64,000 bases of DNA. Source: Populus alba (Eukaryota; Streptophyta; Magnoliopsida; Malpighiales; Salicaceae). Location: NCBI RefSeq assembly GCF_005239225.2, contig NC_133289.1, positions 193,501-257,500 on the forward strand, in the 5' to 3' direction. Made by a program: the position numbers and the translations under genes. Below the pieces are notes generated by a model. That model saw only the letters and a list, made by a program, of their open reading frames with translations, was not told the origin of the DNA and made no database searches. Shown in pieces: positions 17,604-30,573 of the stretch (positions within the stretch are counted from its first letter, which is position 1; every line of letters starts with the position of its first letter).

Positions 17604-19189
17604 GTTTTGGCTACATGTATTAGTAGGTGGAGGCATGGCTAAGCCAAAAATGGATGCCAAACCAAACCTCCCATTTAGTAGGTGGAGGCACGGCCTTACG
17701 AGGGAGGTTGTTGGCTCTCTTTATTCAGCTGTGGTCGAGACCACATGGTAATGCTGGTCCTGCAATGGTGGTGATGTTCTGGACTAGTACAAATTTATGC
17801 AAGTGCTTTCATGGCTAGCAGACTGATCATGATTCTTGTTGACAAAAGAGGGGAAAAAACTGAATTGAAAGCACGCAAGCAGCCAGGCCAGAATCCATGG
17901 GCGCTTTTAGACAGATGTCAAACAAGCTACGTTTATGATTAAAACAATCTGATGATCCTCGTCACAACCTTGTGGGCTTGTAGACAAAAAAACAAAAAAA
18001 TGTTATTGTTCGGAAGAAATTTATTACAAGTATATGCCTAAGATTTTATAATGAAAAAGATTTATATATGTTTGGTATTGTAGTGTAAATTATTTTTTAA
18101 AAATATTTTTTATTTAAAAATACTTTCTTGTATTAAAAAGCATAAAAAATAAAAATGAGGCCCTCTCAAATACTTTTCAAATTCAAGATTTGGATTGTGA
18201 ATTGATTTATGGATTTTTAGATAAATATAAGTTATGGAGTTTTTAAGGATATCTGTTTTAAATAAAACATGTCTACGACGAGCTCCTGACTAAGCTAAGT
18301 TTTGTAAGTTTATCCATCTAGCTATGCTTAGTCTTAATCATAATAATGGTTTATGAAAATGATACTTGAGAGTAGTATATTACCACATCCAATATTGACA
18401 AATCGTAAGTATATAGTTTATTTGAAAATTAGGAGAACTGACCTCGATGTCCATGTTTCATTATGGTCAGACTATTTTTTTTTATGAAAAAATAATATTT
18501 AGATATTAAAATAAAATTAAAATAATATAAAAAACCGATCATGATAAATGTATAACAACACTAATTAAAACTACGACAACATTGCTTATTTTTTACAACA
18601 CATGCTACCCACAATGAAAGAGAAGACAATGAGAAAAATAATTATTACGTGAAAGCCTATTTATTATCATTGGGAGTCATTGCACGCGCCGTTCAAAGCA
18701 CGTGAATGGCCCCAATGTGCCAGTAGCTTTTAAAATTCAAAAATATTATTTAAATATTAAATTACTTTATCACTTTCAATCAAACCTACAATTAACAAGA
18801 AAATCAAAACTAAAAGACCTTAATACCATTGAACTCAATTACTTATAGTTATTGTATTCAAGGGTGCATGTGTAATTACTTATAGTTATTGTATTCACTC
18901 TATATCTATTATGTGGTCCACAATGCAATGAGTCTATGTCTTGATGCACTTGGAGGTGTTGTCTTTTCCGTTTATTAGTCAAAAAATTATGTTGGATTTG
19001 GTTTGGCCGCCAGACTCAACGCTATTAAGGTTATTGGATTCGACTTGCAGCCAAACCCATCGATTTGTTTTCATATGATAAAGAAAAAACAAATTGATTA
19101 GATTTTTTTTATACTGTATAAAAATTAGGTGATGATAATTGTTTTTTCATTTGAGGTTAGGTTAAATTTTCTTATTCAAGCATGTTTGT

Positions 19190-19385
19190 TTTTGTCTTTT
19201 AAAAATGCTTTTAAAAAAATTTAATTTATTTTAATTTTTTCCTTTAATTCAAATTAATATTTTTTTGATGTTTTTGTATTATTTTAATGTGATGATATAA
19301 AAAATCAATTTTAAAAATAAAAAAAATATTATTGCAATATATTTTTTTAAAACAATATTTTAAAAAATAACCAGTAAATAATAAT
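19190..19385 (-). repeat. copy of AT-rich dispersed repeat family A
   Basis: Shares with 41224-41412 the order of blocks: oligo-T/A, AAATTAATAT, TTTTTAATATTTTT-like, ATTTTGAT-like, then AAAAATAATTTTTAAAAA-like, in the same orientation. More diverged than the 41 kb and 49 kb copies. Confidence 0.45.
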
Positions 19386-20039
19386 ATAATAGTTAGCATA
19401 TAGAGGATTAAAACTGATATGCTTACAATGAATTAACTCTTCTCACCTTATTCAAACGTTTACATAATGTATGTACACAAACACACACAGAGGTCATACA
19501 TTGGTTGTAGAAGTCCATGTCGATAGAACTTTTGGTTAAACTACAGAGTTGCAGCAGGTTTTAAAGAGCGTGAATATAGGCAACGGATTCTCTTGGATTT
19601 CCAGCATTATCTTCATTCATTATATACCCTTCTTGCTATTAATTATGCTTTTGTATTGTTAAAGATTTAAACTTGTTTCTCCAGGCTTTCATTGAAACAA
19701 TTCAACATGTCTTGTTATGATAAGCTAAAAATACTTGTTTATTAGTCTGTAACATATATATATTTCTTAACTATGATGTAGGGATTCCTAACTAATTATT
19801 ATTACCATCTCGAATACTATTTTTATGTATTTTTGGGTTTGCTTTTGTTTTGTGTGTCACTACTAATAGTAATTGAAATGATGTGAACTAAATCAAACCC
19901 TTCTTCTACAGAAAGAAAAGCGAAAATGGAAATGTGATGGTCTAAATTTATCTACAACCTGTCTCTACTCTTACAACGGCTATGGCCTGATACACTTTTG
20001 TTGTTGATCTTCTTGGTATTCATCTTGCTTCCTCCTCCT

Positions 20040-22167
20040 CTAGATTCCTTCTCCTCTATTTGTTCTCTCACCACCTTTTTTTCCTGCTTCCAGCGGTGTC
20101 TTTTTGTCAGGTCTCTTCAGTTTTTGATCATCTCTTGTACTGCTTTCGGACGGTGCTGGAGTTCTCGGTATTCCATCTGATCGGATGGTCTGTTCATACG
20201 AGCCTAATTGTAGCTTACTTAGCTCGTCCCTTACTATCGGTATCTGTTTCCCTCTGGAGAGCAGAAGCTCCTGTGTTGGCATTCTATGATCATTTTCCCT
20301 TGAGCCTTTCTCTTGTTCAAAGAATAGGACTTGCACAACTGTTCTTAATGGTAGCCGCTCATTCTTTACAGCGTGAGTACGTACTTCTGGTGACAGTTTT
20401 TGGCAGTCTAGGTTCCTGCAGAGACGCTTCTTGTCTGCCTTGCTTAGATCAGGATGCTTCTGTTTTAATTGAAGACAAAAAAGCATGAATATAGTATGAT
20501 AAATAAAACATGAAGAGCATTAGGGCATGGAAATTATTGAGTTGCTGAACAGGACTTGAGCTTTTTATCTTGGTAACGTATATTGCATATAATTTCTTTA
20601 CCTTGAGATAAATGTTTATTGCCCTGTAAAGGTCATCATGATCTTTCCTGGCAATATCTGGTAAAGCTTCTGCAACAGATAAAACTTTTGATACCGGCAA
20701 GTTGATATCTGTGGCAACTGCTTGAAGGTAAGAGTCAACAAGCTTTCCAATCTTTCTAATTGATCTCATAAACTGGGTGTTTTCTGTAGGTGCTGGTGAT
20801 GTTCTTCTCCATAGCAGCAGGAAGCTTTCTAGCACTGCCGCAACCATGTCAATATCATAATAATATTGATTAGAGGATGAATGTGAAGGAAATAACAGGT
20901 CACTAACTGTTGCCTCCTCTAATTGCAGGCTTGATCTCCTTATAAGTTCTGTCTTTGTAACTGTAGATGCGCCCAGGTAGTTAGCAATGCTAAGAAGTCT
21001 TAACAAGAAACCGACAGAAACGGACCCTTTATCTGATGGGATCTTATTCACGATGATTTCAAGAATTTTCCGATGCTTATCTGTAACCTCATCAGTCTGA
21101 GACACTGAGCTCTCCGGACGTGTGATCTTTGTAGTATCTGGTAGCCAACGACAGGCATAAACATGCAAAGCTTCACCAATGAGCTGCGGTGGGAGCATAT
21201 GTGTTGATTTGATAGCTACAATTATGCACCGGAAAAGGTCTATGTCAAGATCAGATATGTCTTCTGTCCACCAATCCTTCGGAACCAATTGCTGCTGCTT
21301 GTTGAACCCTGTTCTAGTGTAAGTGTAGGACCATGTGACCTGCAAAGAAAGATGATTTTCCTGAAAAGAATTAGTAATCTAAAGAACAGTTCTGCGATTG
21401 TTTATGTAAGGTATTTGTTAACCTTTGCAGGGGGTGTGAGGATTTTTCCAACAATTGAATCAATGCATCTTCTGATGATTCCCAGGTTCTCTGACCACTC
21501 AGTTAGCTTGACTGTTGTCTGTAATGTGATAATGGAGTCCTTCCAACCTACTAGAATGCAGGAATTAAAGAAGGCCTCAAGTTTAAGGACAAAATTTCCC
21601 TTCTCAACAGCTTCTGTCATTCGAAGGAACTTTGCAGCACAAAATGCAGATACAAAGTTATGAGCACTGAGATTGATTGTTATTCCATAGCAATATTTAG
21701 CACACAGCTCAAAAGCAGCTTCCCCTCCAGGAATATCATGCAGCTGTATGGTAACAGTACTTGAATCATCAGAATCTGCACACAGCCTTTGTAAGAGGCC
21801 ACACTTCGGTAATAGTGAAAACTGCAGCTAAGAACAGTAAAACTAATAAGAATCTAAGTCATCTTGGATGAGTTTAAGGTTCAGAAAATCAAGAAACGTA
21901 GATTAAATAGTGAAATTGTATTTTACATGCCCTGGCTAAATCATACCTGATGAAGAAGATAATTGATGTTGCTGATTTGTATAACAAGGTCATTAGGTAT
22001 ATCTGATACCACAGACCTGCAATTCAAAAGTACCAACATGACTGAATACAACTCACAAATGATATATGCAACTTTAATCTAATAGAATTTAGCGATAGAC
22101 CAGCATACCTGGTAGCCTCTTCTGTGTAGAAGGTATCCAGCCGCGTCCCAAGTTTCATAAACTTCAT
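20040..22167 (-). CDS. BTB/POZ and NPH3 domain protein (NRL family, At5g47800-like)
   Basis: Five exons (22167-22109, 22016-21947, 21821-21423, 21339-20602, 20459-20040) join in frame to encode 561 residues. NPH3/RPT2-like proteins are plant-specific adaptors, some acting with CUL3 ubiquitin ligases in phototropin and auxin-transport signalling at the plasma membrane. It starts [14 protein letters not shown], as in the NPY/MAB4-like groups. The BTB domain spans about residues 25-130 with '[20 protein letters not shown]'. The NPH3 domain begins at '[18 protein letters not shown]' (about residue 200) and closes with '[17 protein letters not shown]' and '[20 protein letters not shown]'. The tail is basic and Lys/Arg-rich instead of a clear coiled coil. 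Arabidopsis At5g47800 is the best match I recall. Upstream leader exons may exist. Confidence 0.93.
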
Positions 22168-25100
22168 TTTCGCAATTTTCTTTTCCTTTAATCAAAAGAC
22201 AGTGAGAGATTTTAACTTCAGAACAATGGAGCATGCCCTTATGAGATCTTACCTGAAAGAAATCCAGGATGTGTTTATATACAATTTAGTAAACAGAAAA
22301 CTACTCCGTGATTAACCATAGTAACTTGTACATGAATTTTGTATATCAAACAATATTAACCAATGCAATCTATGTATTCATTGTATACTTCAATTAGTTC
22401 AGCAATGGTGATTCATGAATTCTAATTTATTTTTTGTTCAGAACAGATTCTAAATGAAATGTATTAAAAGGAAGGGCATAATACACAGAAGAAGGCCAGA
22501 AACTTGGCTAAAAAAGAAAATCTCTTTATATATCTTTTCTCTTTCAATAATGTTAATTACTTTTCTGCTGAATAATTCCCATCTTCACTTGCTGCTGCCT
22601 GGAATTAAAATTGGGAAAATCAAACCTGAGAAAAATGTTGGGAAAATGTCAAAAAAAAAAATTGTAGAAAAAAAGTTAAGGAAAAAAGAATACTAATTTT
22701 CAAAACATATTGAAGTGAATTGGTAAAAAGAAAATCAAAGGGGAAATTGCAAAATATGATTGGATTAAACATGCAAATAGTCACTAATTAAGGGAAAATT
22801 TTAGAGGGTTTTTAGGACATACTCACAATGATTGACAGGGCACAAGGGCAGTAATCTAACAACTTCATCAGCTCATAAAGAAACATTTAATTTTTGAGAA
22901 AAAGATTCATCACCATGCAGTGGCTTCACAGTTATGGCCAAAATTATCAAAAACACGAGGAAGAAAAGCAAGAGAAACTGAGATGGTGGAAGAAGAGAGG
23001 ATCACAATTCATGAAAGACATGTCAATCCACATAACTGTACAGCTTTAGCATGCAAAAGTGTTAAACACAGAGAGTTGAACACTTTTAAAATGTAATTGG
23101 CATGTAGGCCTTACCTCACCTAACCTTTTTAATCCAACAAGGGCCCCATCATATTCAACGTTTTTCTGTATAGAACCCTACAAGACAAGCCATTTAACAG
23201 CAGAAGAAGAGGACGGTGCTGTCAGGCTCTTAGAGAGAAGAGGATGGTGCTAGAAGAAGAATCTTTACAGGAAACAGAAGCAGTTTCTTTGGCACCCTAG
23301 ATCATGCAAAAATTTCTCTAGTTTATATCTTTGTCAGGTCCACTAAAAGTTAATTTGGTGGTTGAAGTTGATCAAATGCTTAATCAGCAAGGCAAGAACT
23401 CTCACTGGTTTACAAGTTTAGGCATGGGATTTTGTACTTGTTGTGCTAAAATGCTGACAGATATACCTCATAAGAGACTGAAATATATGATTTGGCAGAA
23501 TCCAAAACCCCTTTAAGCAGTAAATGTGTGGCTCTGCCTCAGCAATTACCTCACCTACCACACCAGTCCCCACGCAAACACATTAACCTTATATACTGTT
23601 AAAAATAACTATATATAGGTAAAGTAACAGATGTATTCAAGTAGTCTCGATGCATGAAAATTGGTCCGATGATATTCCCAGCAAGTAAACTTTGTAGCTG
23701 TAATATTGTAGGCATGTGATAAATGGAAGATCCTAAAGATTGATGGAAAAACACTAAAGTTTCAACTCAGAAATTAAACATTCCATGTCAAAAGGAGATG
23801 CTTGATAATTTTATCTGACAAACCACTTAGAGGGCAAACAATAACACTCCAACTCATAATCATGCTTGGAATTTGAAAGGTTGAGCAAATACCTACCATA
23901 ACTATTATGATGTTTGATGGCTCCTAATTACATTGCCTAAGCATGTCCTCCAACTAGTTTAGGAAAAGAAAAAATGAAGTGATTCTTGACCTTTTATGGC
24001 TTGCAACCAAATCAAAGCATATAGTCCATAAATAATGGAGTTGTGTGTCTAGCCACTTCAGGGGTGCTTTCCTTTTCTTATTTCCAGGAAGTATAGACAG
24101 AGCTAAAAGTATTGGCGGTGCTGATTCTTTACTCTTTGATGCAGAAGGCCACTTTGTAGGCAAAAAGTGTCTTTTTCCTTGCTTAAAAACAGGTTGATTG
24201 TCGGCGGATGAGTAATAAATAGATTTTCCATTTTAACCAAATTGAGTGAGAGGTAAATTTGTGAATCTGTTGAAACCTAGGAATTAAATTAAAGATTCCT
24301 TTGCCTTGGTTTCTTTATAGGGGTAATAACATAGAACATTAAATCTCACACCAACCCTGTTCTTGAAGTAGTTGACCACTCAATTGCTCTAGAGCATCTC
24401 ACAATAAAGCAAGAGGAGGATAGGCTCAACTGATCGACAGCTCAGGGAATTAAAATTGATGGCAAGAAAATAAACAGTGTTACTTAGCTTAATTGATATG
24501 AAATGATGCTGCCATGTATAATTTGGTGACATGAAGTCAGAAATATAGACAGACACTGCATGCAATCAAATCTCTTCAAACCATATCTTATGTGAAACAT
24601 GGATGGCATCTAGGAAGAAAGAGACATGAACTTCCATCATAATGAAATAAAAGTAACTATGGTCACTATGACTTGGAGACTCGATTTAATTTTCTCTAGG
24701 CAGACAACTACTACACAATCTAAGTTGATATGCTTTTGTTTATCTTTCCTATTCTGCAGCAGTCCAAATATCTCAGTGTCCCTTGGGCAATTGAAGTATT
24801 ACGCCTAACAAAAGCTAAACAGATGGAGAGTAGACGAGTTTTTGTGATTTCCTCCATAAAAATAAGAACATGATCTCCCTATCCCTCCTCATCTAGAAAC
24901 AAAAAACTGTACCTTTAGGTATTGGTGGTCCAGAAAGAATGCGATGTTGGTCCTGGTGCTTTTAAAGATTGGTTGAAATCTAACCTAGTGGTCTGCAGCA
25001 ACAGGTGGTGGAGAAAAGAGAAACAGGGTGGTAATGTAGCACAACACCAAGGTACTTGAAGCCCAAAGCCCTTAAGAGCTTTCTCTTCTAAACACTACAT

Positions 25101-28100
25101 AATAACATCAACAATAACGAATAGTAAAAAAGAAATGCTCATGTCAATTCAGAATCATTTATTGACATTCAAAATTTTTTCCTTCCACTATGATACTCCA
25201 TTTTCCTACTTCTGTTAACAATCCCTTTCGAAATTGATAAAGGAACTTGTCCACAAGGTCCCAGAAGTTTTTCCGTAAGGTCCCAGAAGGTTTTATAATT
25301 TTCTCCTTGTCCATATTCTATTGGAATTATTTTATTCAAAGCATACAGTAAAGCTTCTTTTTCCATACATATTTTTTTTATCCTCTAGCTAACCAAAGTG
25401 TGACAGAATCTCTAAAATCTGCATATAAACAAAAAAGCACCTTGAGCTAGCTTTTGTGCTTTGGCTATTGAGTGGGGGACAATAATAACGAGTCAAGCAG
25501 ATTTCTGTCAATCAAATCACCCCGATTTTTCCCATTTTACCAACTTAATTATCTACCACTGTATATCATCGTCATCGTCATCGTCAATGAGACTGGACCA
25601 AAGCAAAAACACACACACAATTGTTCACATAATGAAGAAGGAAGCATATGTAAGCAAATATCAAGAAGAGTGGACATACCACAGTCCACAAGTAGTTGTT
25701 CGATTTCAAGCGAGCAGCAGCAGAACCCTTAATTGCACAAGTGATGAAAAGCTGAAGATTCAACACTCTTCCAACTTGGATTGATAATTGATAAAGGAAG
25801 CAAAGACAGCAGTACCATGGAAACATAAATCAGGAACAAACAGGTGCCCATCAGTGTACATAAACATGAGAAGCAGATATGTATGTGACATTCAAGAAAT
25901 GACTTGAAGGCTTCATGCATGTAATCCTGCTGGCTAAAGGGAGAAGAGGAAGTTTTGGTACTGCGGGTTTCTGTTAACTCAACTAGCAAGACAACACACT
26001 CGCAACAACTACAAGAAGAGAGAAGAAAATGAGTCTCTCTCCTTCCTCTCTATGTCTCACCTCACCAAGACTAGTGGAGGATAGAGAGGGGGGGTGGTTG
26101 GTTGGGATTAGTCAACATGGTAATGTATCAAAAGCATATTATATATGGTAGAAGATTTAGGAAAAAGCAAAATGAGAGAGCAAACAGGAGATAGCAGTCA
26201 CCTTTTCTTATGCTGGAAATTGGTGCTCTATGATTAATCTATCGGAAAGCATGCAAAATGCAAGTGGACAATGCTTATAGCTACCAAAAAAAGTGCTTCT
26301 CCTATCACTTTTAAGAGATTTAACCAATTATGATTTGGTTTTGCCTTGTGGTTAAGAACCTCAAAGGAGATAAATTCTCATGAATATTTGAACAAGAAGT
26401 GGATTGAATTTTATGTTGTTTCTACACTTTATAATTTTGTTTTAGAACGTCTGTGTTTGATTTCAGATGCTTGGACATAATTATGAATTTGCTAACCCTC
26501 TAATCACATGAAAAAATCATATCCTAGCAACATGGATCGAATTTCTGTACATGAAAATTAATCTTAAAAGAATGTGAAGCGGAGATATGTATAGTTTTAA
26601 AATTCAAATGGGAGTCGAATAGATGTAAGGTTTCGAATACGGATTAAGAAGTTAAATTTAAAACATACAAAATCCACGAGTTCTTGACCGAATAAAGAGA
26701 GTTTTTTTATATTTTTTCTTCAACTGCGGTCCCTTTTTAAAACAATGGAAATATACATGTATATAAAAAAAAGTCTTACAAGTGGGACCAAGCAAAGCAA
26801 GAAGGAACCACTGTGCTATTCGTCATCATGCTCCTCTCCACTAGCTAGCTTAATGATATTCTTTTCTTTCATCTAGTCCTTGCCTTGATTTGCATGTCGG
26901 CCACGTGTGCTGTCCTTATGCCGTTGGATTCCTCTGGTTCCTATAGCAGCCGGTGAGGACGATAGGATTTGCCCGCTGTGCACTGTTGGAGGCCGAACAC
27001 CAGACAAGCGGTTCTCGTCGGTCTTCAATGCCACCATTAATCTGCTGCTTAGCATTTCACGTGTGCTCGCGTCAATCCCTTCTCCTCTTTTTGTTGTTTT
27101 GATTTAAAAAAGATTGTGTTTTTTTGGATCCATCTTCTTTACTCCATTCACCACTCCATGTCCTTACAAGGGGAGGAGGGAAAGTCGAAGAGGTGGATGT
27201 GATGTCTTAACTGTTAAGATGCTTTGTATGGTTGTGTTTTGTCTTTAGAACTCGATCGATCTTGATTAAAAAGAAATATAATTTATCACTTTTCTTAACC
27301 AAATGATAACAGTAAAAGCTACAGAAACACAAAATAATACACTTTGGTCTTTAATTTGGAGATCAAAGTGGATGATGTCATGACAAGACAGCGATGATAG
27401 ACGAGCCTAATCAATTACATGTTTACCATCATCATCATCATCCTTGATTACTTTTCAGTTTTGAAAAGGGCAGCTAGCTAACCGACCATCTGACTTTGTG
27501 CTAGAAAGTAGCATATGTTTATCCCCTTGACCCTCTCTTAACCATTCCTTCATGTGCTTTTCTGTTAACAATTAATAATTTATTTTTATTTTTTTTTAAA
27601 AGGAATTTTACTGTATTTGTTTTCTTCCTTGTTTTTATTTTTTTTAATTATTATTTTTTTAATTCTAATTCCATACTTTAATATTATATTTATTAAAGAT
27701 TTATCTTTATATTTTTTTATAAGGTTATCATAGTCTCATTATTAAAATATCAGTTTGATGGATTGACTCGAATTTTTTTTCTTTTTCCTAATTAATTTTT
27801 TTTATTTCAATTTGATACTTCAATATTGACTTGATTGTAAATTAAGCTTATTAAACTATTTTAGTCTGTTTTTTACAAGGTTATTCCTATCTCACGACTC
27901 GGATCATAAATTTTATAAGTTAAACTAAATTGATACTAAAATTATTTTTTTTTAAAATTGATTTTTCAATTTCAATTCTTTCCTTTAACACTAAGTTTAT
28001 TGGGGGCTATGCCTTAAAATAATATTAGTTCGATTTTGATAAGGTTATCCTAGTGTTATGGTTCGAATCACGAATTTGACTTGAGTCTTTTATGTTTGTT

Positions 28101-30573
28101 TTTTTTTCAATTTTATTTTTCAAATTGAGTTTGATTAATAATTAAATTTTATAATTTTTTTATAATTTTTTTTCTATTTGGTTATCCTGATCTTATGAGT
28201 CGGATCACAAATTTGACAAATTAACTTGAATTAACTCATATCATTTTTTTTTTATTGAGAATTTTTTTCTATTTGGTTATCCTAACATCGGATTGGTAAG
28301 TTATTTCAGATTAACCCAAATCAATCCAATATATTATCATCTTAAATATTTATTTTGAGTTAAAGTATGTTTTTATCGGTCATTTAAATTATTTTTAAAC
28401 TCGTATAATCAATTGGATCACATCACATAAATCTCTACACAATTTAAATTTATTTATACTAAAAAATATTAATAACACCTAAATATTTTTTTTCACATTA
28501 AAAAAAATAAATTAACCTAAACATAGCACTCCTGCCAATGATCTAATTTACTATCTATAATGCTAATTATACGAAGCAGTGTGACTTGAATTACTTTTGT
28601 TTGCCTAACGACCTTTTATTGATTATGTAACCTTGGATGAATTAATCCAACATCCATCCTTAATTATATATAAACTTTTTAGATTAATTTTGATTAGTAA
28701 GTTTTGGTAATAATGTAGAAATTGCACCAAAAAATATTACTGGTATATGATTCAAATTCCTATGATCTACGAAGGAGATAAAGAAATTAACTCCTTTCTT
28801 CAAGTTAGATGGAATATACAAGGTTTTGTTAAAGTGACCCGTCCTTTTCTCATTGCAGGATAAAGTAGTAGTAATGGATCGAACTTCTACTCATGAGAGA
28901 ATCTGTCAAGCTTGTCATTTCAACAACTTGGATCCGTTGATTTTTAGCTTACCAAGTCGGCAGCAAAACATGATGCCAAGGCTAGGTTTAGGGCATCTAT
29001 GGCAGAGTTTCTGTGTTAGGGTGTGTGTGTGGCAGAGTTTCATTGATAGCAAACATGAATCATGGATGTATTATGAATAAGAAAAACCTTAAAAAAAAAA
29101 AAAAAAGGAAGAAGAAAGATAGAACATCCATGGAGAGAGCATGATAACAAGGACAATCGAGGAAGTTCTGCAAACCTCGGTTTCAATGAAAGGTTAGGCA
29201 GAGGTAGTAGGTATATGCCACTAGTATATCATATGGCCCTACAATATTGTCCCGGAGAGTAGAAGAGGAACCCTTTTTTTCTCACATTTGGGCAGCCAAC
29301 CACCGCATGGTCTTCTATCGTGGCAAGTGAGCCTAACATTCACGGAGTCCATGGTGGCAAGTCAGCTTTGCATCTCTTTCTCACCGTTGAATTTTGAATC
29401 CCATGCCATGTCTGTGCATCCAAGAGCAACACTCTCCTGTTTTAGTTTCCAACATTCTTTCAGAGGAAAAGGACGTGATGATGAATATTGTGTGTGGGAT
29501 CATCCACGGAGCCTTTTCAGTCTATTGCCCTGAAAAATGAATGCTGGCTCCTTGCTTTAAGCAATAGCCAGAAAAACACTTGGTGTAATTAGATTGGCTC
29601 TCTGCAGGAAATTGTGGAGATACTTTCCCTTGAGAGTAAAAACAAAGCTGTCAATTACTCAATTTTTTGGAACATCCATTTTCAGGAGCTAAGAAAATCA
29701 TTACTATATACGATAAGATGATGCAAACCAATATATTATAAGTGGAAACTATAATGGCATCCAGAAAGTAGTGCTGCACAACAATCTCTTTTTTTTTCCT
29801 CCCTTCAACGGACTCTCGACTCGAGTTGAGATGATGATAACATTCACAGTAAAGTCAATTAAATGCTTTCAAAGCACTCGGTCACTCTTATGTCATTTTC
29901 ATGCTTTATCTTCTTTGAGTTCAGGATGTGATCACTGCTCTAAAATTTGGAGAAAAAAGAGAAACATTGCGCTTGAGTTTTAGTATAGATATCGAAGAGA
30001 GTAGGAAACAAAAAATAAAATTCTTCAATCTTCTGACCTTAGGATGAAGTAGTTAACCCTAGATTTTGTCCTCACCACGAAAACGAGCTACACTGTAGTC
30101 TATCCATACCTTATGTCATTCAATATAAATCCCATGGTGCCAATGTGTTGCGTGGACAACGCTGAAATAAGAACATGAGGAAATGACCGTGGAGGAAGCT
30201 CAAGTTGTTCCGGGAGAGAGGAGATGTTTCTACTGTCAGTACCTTTGCCAAATTACCAAGAGCTTCCTAGCACCAATATGCATAGTGCAAGCACATCAAG
30301 TAGGAGATGAATCACCACGGAAGAGTTTGATAAGCAGCCAATAAACTGGCCACGACTTGATTCTACTCCATTTCCTCTAGGTTAACACAAGTTTGAAGGC
30401 TAAGAGGTCCAGGTGAGTTGCAAAATATTGCCCAAATGAGCAGTTGCCATTACACGGAATAAAAAAATTGCTGGTAAAATACAACAAAATTTCCAAATTA
30501 CATGGGAAACAATGGCCTCTAATGGCTGTTACCTTGGGACATGGTGTGGCAACAATGTGCTCCCTCGCTTCAA
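22168..30573. other. 8.4-kb region without a recognised gene
   Basis: No open frame in this interval could be tied to a protein family. Possible leader exons and a 5'-UTR intron of the NPH3 gene may lie at the left end (a CAG|GTAAG donor sits near 22253 on the minus strand). A (TCATCG)n stretch lies near 25566-25588, a G-rich tract at about 26086-26106, and degenerate repeats at 27690-28330. A less AT-rich block lies at 26873-27107, open on both strands but unassigned. Confidence 0.5.
27690..28330. repeat. degenerate repeat array built on a GGTTATCCT...TCGGATCACAAATTTGA motif
   Basis: About five decayed units, starting near 27720, 27880, 28040, 28180 and 28275. Each contains AAGGTTATC or TTGGTTATCCT, then TCTCA or TCTTATGA, then (T)CGGATCACAAATTTGA and a variant of AAGTTAACTTGAATTAA. 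A similar single unit lies at about 42765-42830 (AGATTATCTTCGTTTTATAATCCAAGTCACAAAT). The array resembles an old transposon remnant; no coding sequence remains. Confidence 0.55.

Larger units (their letters stand above)
17345..20039. other. spacer with microsatellite and dispersed repeats
   Basis: Contains the (AT)36 run, a direct repeat of TAATTACTTATAGTTATTGT at 18838-18897 and copies of two AT-rich dispersed repeat families (about 18065-18140 and 19190-19385). No gene was recognised. Confidence 0.6.

Noticed and set aside
17475..17660. open frame of alternating Ile-Tyr
   Set aside because: Produced by the (AT)36 microsatellite; the frame at 7755-7967 has the same origin.
25169..25366. 65-codon minus-strand frame (MEKEALLYALNKIIPIEYGQ...)
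   Set aside because: It reads plausibly, but I know no family for it, there are no neighbouring exons, and a small internal duplication (GGTCCCAGAAG twice) lies in it. Not strong enough to call.
26873..27107. overlapping 60- and 66-codon frames on opposite strands
   Set aside because: Only base composition supports them; no similarity, splice context or promoter was evident.
28853..29080. 75-codon plus-strand frame after a TTGCAG acceptor-like site
   Set aside because: No partner exons and no family; it ends in low-complexity GTGTGTG sequence.
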